DNA from: Taeniopygia guttata
Lineage: Eukaryota > Chordata > Aves > Passeriformes > Estrildidae
Assembly (NCBI RefSeq): GCF_048771995.1
Contig: NC_133030.1
Coordinates: forward strand, 38,028,501 to 38,092,500
Reading direction: 5' to 3'
DNA length: 64,000 bases
Under the pieces are notes generated by a model. It worked only from the letters and a program-made list of their open reading frames with translations. It made no database searches and was not told the origin of the DNA. Positions 57,901 through 64,000 of this stretch are shown piece after piece. The translations under genes were made by a program, and so were the position numbers. Each line of letters starts with the position of its first letter. The stretch's first letter is position 1.

Positions 57901-59795
57901 CTTAGCTTTTAGAACACAGCTAAATAAATAATTGAGTAAAACCTGTATTTGTACTGCATGGTGCAAAATCTGTAATTTATGGTAATGAAGTATTTGGCCT
58001 TGTCACACACCTAGAAGGAATTCAAATGCAACATTGCCTGTTTATTTGCACCTTTGCACCATACGGTACAGACAAAAACTCAAAAAGCCAACATAGCATT
58101 CAGGATAGAAATAAAAGAACTTACACTCTAATATTCAAATTTAAAACTATGCAGAAACCAAAATGAGCAGCTAAGATGACAGAGATATTATTACTCTTAA
58201 TAAAGAGCAAGCTACACTGACAAGTTAAAACACGTGGACATGTTAAACACCATGAAAAATAAAAATATGAAAGTTTATTTTAACAATGTGAACATTCTTT
58301 ACTTGAAGGCTAACACAGTGTTTGTGTTACAAGAACCAGGCAATAAAAGCTAGTCCCTATCAAATTCAAACCTAGCATGTATTTCCTCAAAAATATTTTG
58401 TTCAGTATTATTTTAGATGTAAGGCTTTTACCTGAGACAACACCTCTGTCTGTAACAAGGTTTGTGACTGTGTTCCTTTGCACAACATGTATGGCCTAAG
58501 AAAAACAGCCTAAGACAGACCTAGAAAATTGTAACTGTAGGGTCACATGGCCTTAATACCTAAACATGGCTAAAAGGCAACCTTAAGCATGTAAGTACTA
58601 ACCTAAAAACAACCTAAATATACATCTACAAGTTTTAGCAAGTGGATTTTCATCTGTAGATTTTTCAATTGCACTCCACAGGTAAATTTGATACTGCTTC
58701 ATCTTGAAGATGGAAATAAAAACAAAGATGAAAAGGAAGGCAGTAAATAAGACGACTGTTGTAAAATGACAGTTTGGGAGAGCAACAAAAAGTCTCCTTG
58801 AAATGTGGTTTGGGATTGTTTTCTGCTTGTCTGTTGACAGGTATTTGTGAGGCCAAGGGTGAAAAAGAACAGGAGAACAAACCTATTCCTGGAATCACTA
58901 GTAAAGCAAATTCTATTTCTGCTATAGCTGATACCATGCTGGGGCTTATGGGTCACAGATCATCCTAAAAGAGCCAAATCTGAGTACACTGAAGTATTTT
59001 GAATTAATATGTTCTAAGCAGAGGACAATTTACATAATGGTATTCTAATTTCAAAGCTAGTAACAGGAAAATCATTCCTTTAAAACAAAAAACTTAAAAG
59101 CCAAATAGAAGATTTTTTACTTTATATATAATAGCTTGCCACTAATTTTCATTGCCAAAGATAATCCCGAAACTTAAATAAACAGTGTCTTTGTAAATTT
59201 GTATATGTACACCAAGGGAATTTTATAAAAGAGAACATTAAATTTGAGGAAAAGAGACTAATTAGTCCCATAACTGAAATCACCACTTTTCATTTTAAAA
59301 TCCAAACTGTTCATCAAATGTTAATACTCACCTTTTTTCCTCTCAATAAATAACAACCAATTTGTGAAAGCTTTGCTAATTGAGGGGGTGTCTCCAAACA
59401 GGGATTTAATAGTGAATAGTGTCAGAACACACTGCTGTACATGAAGTTATTTTAAAAAATGTATGAAATAATGGTGAGTTATTAAAAGCCACAGAAACTC
59501 AAGCCATATTCTCATAAAACCATTTAGGAAGAATTGCAAGTAAAATAATAATGTGGCAATCTGCAACTGCATTCAGCTTTACAGAGGGGATAATAAATGT
59601 GTGCTTTCTAAAAGAAACCTCCTGAAATATAGTAAGTAGCTGAATTTTTTGTACCTTCCTCTGCTCTTGCACCTTCATGATCAGTCATTCTAGAAGAGGG
59701 TGACCTAGATTGATTAATGATTCCTGAAGGGATGTGGGGTATCTCATCATCGCCCAGATCAGCTATCATGTCGTGAAGTTTTGTCCTGTTGACTC
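42739..59795 (-). CDS. STRN3: striatin-3 (SG2NA), C-terminal 430 residues, partial
   Basis: Ten exons in transcript order: 59655-59795, 54660-54793, 49467-49642, 49292-49339, 49070-49191, 47831-47998, 47440-47580, 45428-45535, 43028-43114, 42739-42908. All phases match, and the stop is TGA at 42739-42741. The product matches the C-terminal part of vertebrate STRN3 (about 797 aa in human) almost without change. It covers a Ser-rich middle segment followed by a WD40 propeller with SEDHTLKLWNL, SADGTIRLWN, HEDRHIKFFDNKTG, SHDCSIRLWNL and the family C-terminus GADALAKVFV. Striatins are B'''-type regulatory subunits of PP2A and scaffolds of the STRIPAK complex in the cytoplasm; the propeller binds partners. 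The 5' exons lie beyond 64000. The third intron of the listed set has a GC donor. Confidence 0.97.
43028..43114 (-). CDS. STRN3: STRN3 penultimate coding exon (WD6)
   Basis: 87 bp, phase 1 to 1, acceptor TTTTAG, donor GTAAGG. Encodes KMIHSMVAHLDAVTSLAVDP and NGIYLMSG. The intron to the last exon is only 119 bp. Confidence 0.98.
43690..44360 (-). mobile_element. ancient L3/CR1-like LINE relic, minus orientation
   Basis: A highly diverged segment follows the word order of an old amniote LINE 3' region: 'tcctcttcctgaagaacctc', 'ttcctaaccattctctgaaa', 'ggctatatcccctttgagat', then 'tttcacatttatccacatgg' followed by AATTTAATTTGCCTGC. It is much more diverged than the avian CR1 copies in this window, so it probably predates birds. 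Confidence 0.55.
44995..45093. repeat. imperfect tandem duplication, 49 bp x 2
   Basis: GTACTAAGTGATC starts both units, at 44995 and 45044. Each continues with a T-rich word, ACTAMTGAG, TTGAAAAA and TAACTGAC (M = A or C). Several substitutions separate the copies. Intronic. Confidence 0.85.
45428..45535 (-). CDS. STRN3: STRN3 coding exon (WD5)
   Basis: 108 bp, phase 1 to 1, acceptor TTTCAG, donor GTAAGG. Encodes VQSNNHINKVVSHPTLPVTI and TAHEDRHIKFFDNKT. Confidence 0.98.
45921..45975 (-). mobile_element. very short CR1 3' end fragment
   Basis: About 45 bp carry the CR1 word 'agtggtttgggttggaagtg' in minus orientation and then diverge. It is either an extremely truncated copy or a remnant. 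Confidence 0.5.
46738..47280 (-). mobile_element. CR1 LINE fragment, minus orientation, in STRN3 intron
   Basis: Plus-strand landmarks of a reverse-complement CR1: 'gggtggaagggacctttaac', 'tttcccagggatggagcatc', 'gtgtctcaccactctcacag', 'tttcagcctgtcttcacagc', 'atgctggagttccagagatg', 'cactccagccagggtttcac'. About 540 bp, 5'-truncated. It is in the sense orientation relative to STRN3 transcription. Confidence 0.93.
47440..47580 (-). CDS. STRN3: STRN3 coding exon (WD4, degenerate blade)
   Basis: 141 bp, phase 1 to 1, acceptor TTGTAG, donor GTAAGT. Encodes HGIPTSVDFIGCDPAHMVAS and VIYDLETSQSVVMFSSQ. This blade lacks a clear WD dipeptide, as in other striatins. Confidence 0.97.
47831..47998 (-). 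CDS. STRN3: STRN3 coding exon (WD3)
   Basis: 168 bp, phase 1 to 1, acceptor TTCCAG, donor GTAACT. Encodes PNVLAGTLIAHTDAVWGLAY and SCSADGTIRLWNPPEK. The following intron is 250 bp. Confidence 0.98.
47999..49069 (-). other. STRN3: STRN3 intron
   Basis: A 1.07-kb AT-rich intron with no recognised repeat or exon. Confidence 0.85.
49070..49191 (-). CDS. STRN3: STRN3 coding exon (WD2)
   Basis: 122 bp, phase 2 to 1, acceptor CAATAG, donor GTAAGT. Encodes GPVLSLAISSNGEQCFSGG and DATIQWWNMPSPSVDPYDTY. Confidence 0.98.
49292..49339 (-). CDS. STRN3: STRN3 48-bp coding exon (start of WD2)
   Basis: A small symmetric exon (phase 2 to 2), acceptor TTTCAG, donor GTGAGT. Encodes SASLDVEPIYTFRAH. It lies between two very short introns (127 and 100 bp) and follows a GC-AG intron. 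Skipping it would keep the frame but remove a propeller strand. Confidence 0.97.
49467..49642 (-). CDS. STRN3: STRN3 coding exon (WD1) with GC donor
   Basis: 176 bp, phase 0 to 2, acceptor TTTAAG. Encodes LPANKDAFRKTWNPKYTLRS and VTASEDHTLKLWNLQKTVPA. The exon must end after AAA AA for the frame to continue as KK-SAS, and the bases that follow are GCAAGT. This is therefore a GC-AG intron. A GT four bases further in would break the frame. Confidence 0.96.
49643..54659 (-). other. STRN3: STRN3 intron
   Basis: A 5.0-kb AT-rich intron. It contains a GCCA/AGCC short run (49819-49832) and an imperfect 33-bp tandem duplication (50656-50720). No supported exon. Confidence 0.8.
50656..50720. repeat. 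imperfect tandem duplication, about 33 bp x 2
   Basis: CTAATTGTATCCT begins both units, at 50656 and 50689, and each continues to a TTACACA word. It produces a repeated 11-residue pattern in one open frame, which is a by-product. Confidence 0.8.
54660..54793 (-). CDS. STRN3: STRN3 coding exon (pre-propeller region)
   Basis: 134 bp, phase 1 to 0, acceptor TTGTAG, donor GTAAGT. Encodes EPITFPPGGGKSFIMGSDD and LGLGDLADLTVTNDADYSYD, the conserved segment just before the WD40 domain. Confidence 0.97.
54794..59654 (-). other. STRN3: STRN3 intron
   Basis: A 4.9-kb AT-rich intron. Short A/C runs (54954-54993 CA-rich; 57629-57657 A/AAC-rich) and a duplicated ATATGCCTACAAAA word (56391-56435) are present. 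No exon or transposon was recognised. Confidence 0.8.
59655..59795 (-). CDS. STRN3: STRN3 coding exon (Ser-rich middle region, possible cassette)
   Basis: 141 bp, phase 1 to 1, acceptor TTACAG, donor GTACAA. Encodes VNRTKLHDMIADLGDDE, IPSGIINQSRSPSSRMTDH and EGARAEE. Because it is symmetric it can be skipped in frame (47 residues). SG2NA isoforms are known to differ by two adjacent exons in this middle region, and this may be one of them. Confidence 0.96.
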
Positions 59796-62700
59796 CTGTA
59801 AATTAATGTCAGCAGCAAAAATTCATTTGATTGCTACCGCTTGACTTGACTGAAGTCTAAAAATCCATTAAATAAGAATAATTACTGATGGGACCTCCTT
59901 CAAATAAATAGTGCTTTGCTTTTGTTTAGTAATATTTTGGAAACCAAAAGTAGGAATTAATACACCAAATCTGAAAACTACATGCAAACAAATTTAATTA
60001 ATTAAATCAAAGAATAACTCCTTTGTGTTCTGCAGATCTATTCTACAATTTCCTGTAGGAAAGAGAAAATACAGCCCTACTGGAAAGTCAAGCCAAATAG
60101 TAAAAGAACATTCACTATTAAACAAAAAACGTATGAATTAAACATTTTCTAATAATATTACACAATTTTAACTATACTGAACAATTTAACATTAAAAAAC
60201 AGAGTGTTAACTAAAAATAAGTTTAAAAATTAGAACAAAAGTACAGACAACTCATAATGGGGGTGCAACGAACAATTAACTTTCCCTGCTTTGAATGGTA
60301 TATGAAGTGTTTGTTAAACACAGCAGTAAGAATGCTTCCACCACTGTATGAAACTGTAGATGTATATTAGATTAAAATTATTATAGAAGTAAGCTTCTAG
60401 AAACAAAGCATTCTGAATTATATGTACATTTAATTAGTATGTAGACATCAGCAAACAAAAAAGTATAATTTAAAATATCTTTGAATTACTAAATCCACTC
60501 CTGCTTTCACCTTCATAGTTTCTACACCCAAAAGTCAAGCTTCAATTATAAAGTGTATTTCAGTGAGAGAACCTCTTTAAAGAAAACAATCCATAATGAT
60601 GAAGACATAACCAAATTTCAGCCAGTAAAACAGCCCTTCCTGGGACTGCAAGCAGGGTTTAGTAAAGGAAGCACTAGTGAGTAAGTTCTTATATTAGGTG
60701 ACATCTCACATTTATTAAAGAGGAAACTGAAACTAAACCAAAGCCTTTATTGCCAAAAAAGTAAAATGTAAATACTATGATTACAAATGACTTCTCAAAC
60801 TCAGAACCATTTTTCAAACAGTTGAACGCTAAAATACACTTTCATAAAGTATCTGATCATTTTAGATCTTACTGGTTCAAATCAATGTGTTCAAAAATAA
60901 GTGTCTATGAATAACAGAATTCTCTGAAGATAATGGAGAATTCCCTGCAGAGAGGGATGACAACACAAAGTATTTCTTGAAGAAGAATTACAGGAAGTAT
61001 ACCCCACATACCGCTAAAAGGATGCTATATATAACTATTCTCATTAATATTTGCAAAACATTCTCATCTTGCCAAGTAATAAAACTCCCTATATTTATGT
61101 TTTTATTGCTTTCGGTATTTTTTTCTTTCCTTCACAGAATACTTAGTATTTTAGCTAAATATACAAAGACTGCTACCCAGAAGCAATGTGAGAATAAAAC
61201 TGGCTTCCAAAAGCTTTCCTCACTAAAGAGATGACTTGAGCAGTTAAGTTTCATTTCACTCTCCTGTAGAAGAACGTCTAGAAACCTGTGATCCCAGCTG
61301 ATGAAGTGAATGTAAAATAATAATGAGAAATCACTTTTGAACCAACACACTTTTTTCCTAACACGTACTATACTGAAAGGATTTAATTTCTGAAGTATAG
61401 TACTTAATATTGCAGCCAGCAGGTGAGACGTCACATAAGAAAAGTCACTCTTAAAATGGGCAGATCCCTACACCATACAGACTATAAAGCTTGTCTTTGT
61501 CTTTATTACAGTTGGCCATCAGCCAGGCACCTACGGTGACCAGGAGCAGATTTATTCTTGAAGACATTATAGAGCAATCAATGAAGTGACAGGATAAAAG
61601 TAATGACTGGGACCCTAAACTTTACTTTAACAAACCCTTTGCTTTCCACAAGAAAACACCATTTGTGTTCTCCACGTTGATATGCATGAACTGTTCAACA
61701 CATTGATGCAAAATGCCATAAATGGCTTATAAACTCTTACTCTATCTGAACTGAAAGCACCTTCTCAAGGTACTTTGATGCCAAACATGAGCATGAGAAG
61801 TTTGTCTTGAAGCATACTCAGATGAAACTAGAAGTAGCCCCTCTGCTCTGCTACCTTTAAGCAGCCATTCATTTAGTTTATCACTAATTAGGAGACTGAT
61901 AGCCTTTTAGTGTTTATCAGTATGTTTGGGCACTTCTTGTCCTTCAGGCATAACCTCAGAACAGGCCTCAATCATCATACAATACAGAGAGAAGTTTACA
62001 AAGGAGCAGCTGCTGTTCCAAACAAGTTCTGTGCATTTCATGCTGAAAAATATGTCAATATTCAAGACTGTGCCACCACTACAGAAGGCTGCAAAAGTTT
62101 CTGCTTTCAAGTAAGTGCAAGTGTACCCTCATATAACTGTTCAAGTATTGTAAATGTTACAAGGAGATTTTGAAAGAAAAGAATGTGCCATAAGCAACTA
62201 TGTTCAAGGCACAAAACGGGATGACCTTTTTACCCTCAACAAAAAAATTTTGATAAACCTGGTATGAACAGAAGCAAAAGTTACAGTACCATCTCAGTGT
62301 ATTGTCCTTCAGAGATCAATAGTGAAATAGATAACTGAATATTCAGTGATGAGAAGTTTTAGTCTGAGAAGCTTAAGCAGAGTTCTATTAGGTCCAAGAT
62401 GTATTAGCCCAAAGTCTGAATGTAACACAGAGATACTTGTATGTCAAGAACATGTGATGGGAATGAAGAAGTTAAAAATCAGATCTCTTTTCAGTCCTAT
62501 CAATTATTATACTATTTCCAGAAATCAAGGGTAGGAAAGTGAATGGAACAAATACTGTTTTGTAAGTACAGAACAATTAAACTGAGGGAAAAGAGCAAGA
62601 AATTAAAAAAATACAAAAAGAAAAGGAAAAACAGTAAAAGTACCTTAATTTCAACAGTGATATAGACATATATATGTACAAGATGTGAAAACTTTCAAAC

Positions 62701-64000
62701 TGAGAATACATTATGCTGATCTGATAGAATGAAATGAGCTACATAACAGCTCCACTTGTGCAAAGGTGACAGGCTGTATCTGAAAAACAGCCATCCCCTA
62801 ACTTACCTGCCAAAATTGATCTTAGCAAATTCGGGCAAGAAAGAGGCCTTAAATTCAGTATATTACTGAAAAGAGAAGCCTGCTTTTGTAGAAATCAAAC
62901 CTAACTCCTTATCTATGTATCACAGTAAGTCCTGGATAAGTGTGGTTTGTTTCTCTGCTTCTGGCGTTTTTTAACACAAGAACTCTTCAATAAACAGATT
63001 TTGCATTATTTTACAGCTGACATTAGAGAGAAAATTGAAGTTGTGAGGGGGTGAATTTTTGTTATTGTTTTGGTGGGGTATTTTTGAAGATCCTTTCATA
63101 AAGAGGTAGTAGTTCAGCATAACACGGTGGCTACCTGGACAGACACCCTCTTTTTCCCCAGCCAACAAGAATATTACTTCACGAAAATGTATGCACTGAC
63201 AGAAGATGACCTTAAGATACCCACCCAAAAGGAAACAGGGATACTCACTAGAGAAGCATCCTTATAGTATCAGATCTACTTCTGTTCACTTATTTATGTG
63301 TACATGTAGAATGAAAGTTTCAATACCTGAGGCCAGGGCTGTGTCTGCCTGGTTATGTTACAGTGCAAATACAGATTATGACAGTTTCAGATGCATATCC
63401 AACAAAAGAACCCATCAGAATGTCGGTCTTATTATGCTGTCTTCAAAGTATTGCGAAAGTTGACATTTAATGCACATTTGTTTGATGTTTATGATGATAA
63501 ATACTACCATACAGATAAGCTCTGATGGTACTCAAAACAAATTCTGAAATCAAAACAACAAAGAGATATGTATTCAGGATGAAGACCCCAAATGATCAGA
63601 CATGAGTGGCACGAATAAAAAGGCCCTTCAACATTATTTTCAGTTTCAGAATGTTAAAAAGCTGAGCAAAAAAAGTCTACAAAATCATATTTAAATGAAT
63701 TTGCCCAACCTTGAATGCATACTTTTACTCTGTGTATGGAGTTGTCTCATCCAATTAGCTCAGTGATGTAGAGGCTAATTTTTTTTCAGAAACTATCATG
63801 ACTATGACAAGCAAAGAATCTCACAAACCATCTTGTAAGACTATATGTGTTCAGGGTTTCCCAAAGGAGAATTCAAACTCAAAATGCTAAGCAATGATTA
63901 TTGTTTATGTGTGACTTATGTCACTTCTCAGCACCGTCACACGCAGTTGTCTCCTAAATACTGCCTTCTGTGAACTAAAGATTTCAAAATTCCTTTAGAT
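59796..64000 (-). other. STRN3: STRN3 intron, 5' part beyond the window
   Basis: No further STRN3 exon was recognised above 59795, so the rest of the window is taken as intron. One exon-shaped segment on the opposite strand (61948-62110) is discussed as a finding. The rest is AT-rich with no recognised repeats. Confidence 0.7.

Noticed and set aside
62806-62923. A GTAAGT donor-like site on the minus strand, tested as the missing upstream STRN3 exon
   Set aside because: The frame forced by the downstream phase gives a sequence unlike striatin, and no fitting acceptor was found at the expected length.

Overview
This is a vertebrate nuclear genomic window, almost certainly from a bird. The genes are split into short exons with GT-AG introns. 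One GC-rich CpG domain stands in an otherwise AT-rich sequence. The dispersed repeats are 5'-truncated CR1 LINE copies plus one avian-type ERV solo LTR. No Alu, L1 or other mammalian repeat was recognised. The LTR resembles a family I associate with Neoaves and passerines, but I cannot name the species.

Two protein-coding genes are supported, and they converge tail to tail. COCH (cochlin) lies on the plus strand. Its 11 coding exons run from 13014 to 31493 and splice in frame to a 546-residue protein: signal peptide, LCCL domain, basic linker, and two von Willebrand factor A domains. STRN3 (striatin-3/SG2NA) lies on the minus strand. Its last ten coding exons run from 59795 down to the stop codon at 42739 and encode the C-terminal 430 residues: the end of the regulatory middle region and the complete WD40 propeller. 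The N-terminal part (caveolin-binding, coiled-coil and calmodulin-binding regions) lies beyond base 64000. The COCH-STRN3 convergent order is the same as on human chromosome 14q12, so the block is syntenic.

Layout: 1-10.6 kb is intergenic DNA with one CR1, small tandem and dispersed duplications and a perfect hairpin. 10.65-13.5 kb is a CpG-rich domain ending in the COCH promoter and first two coding exons. 13.2-31.3 kb is the rest of COCH, with a possible retrocopy, an ERV LTR and a CR1 in introns. 31.5-32.8 kb is the probable COCH 3' UTR. 32.8-40 kb is intergenic DNA with two CR1 copies and two unexplained GC-rich patches. 40-42.7 kb is the probable STRN3 3' UTR and downstream DNA. 42.7-64 kb is STRN3 exons and introns, with CR1 copies and an older L3-like LINE relic.

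The two genes are not known to share a pathway. Cochlin is a secreted extracellular-matrix protein of the inner ear and of innate immunity. Striatin-3 is a cytoplasmic scaffold and PP2A regulatory subunit in STRIPAK. I found no novel multi-gene system. The observations most worth checking are a GC-AG intron in STRN3, a NAGNAG tandem acceptor in COCH, an unannotated two-exon 88-codon reading frame in COCH intron 2, a poly(A)-tailed retrocopy-like segment (rare in birds), and two perfect 13-bp inverted repeats.
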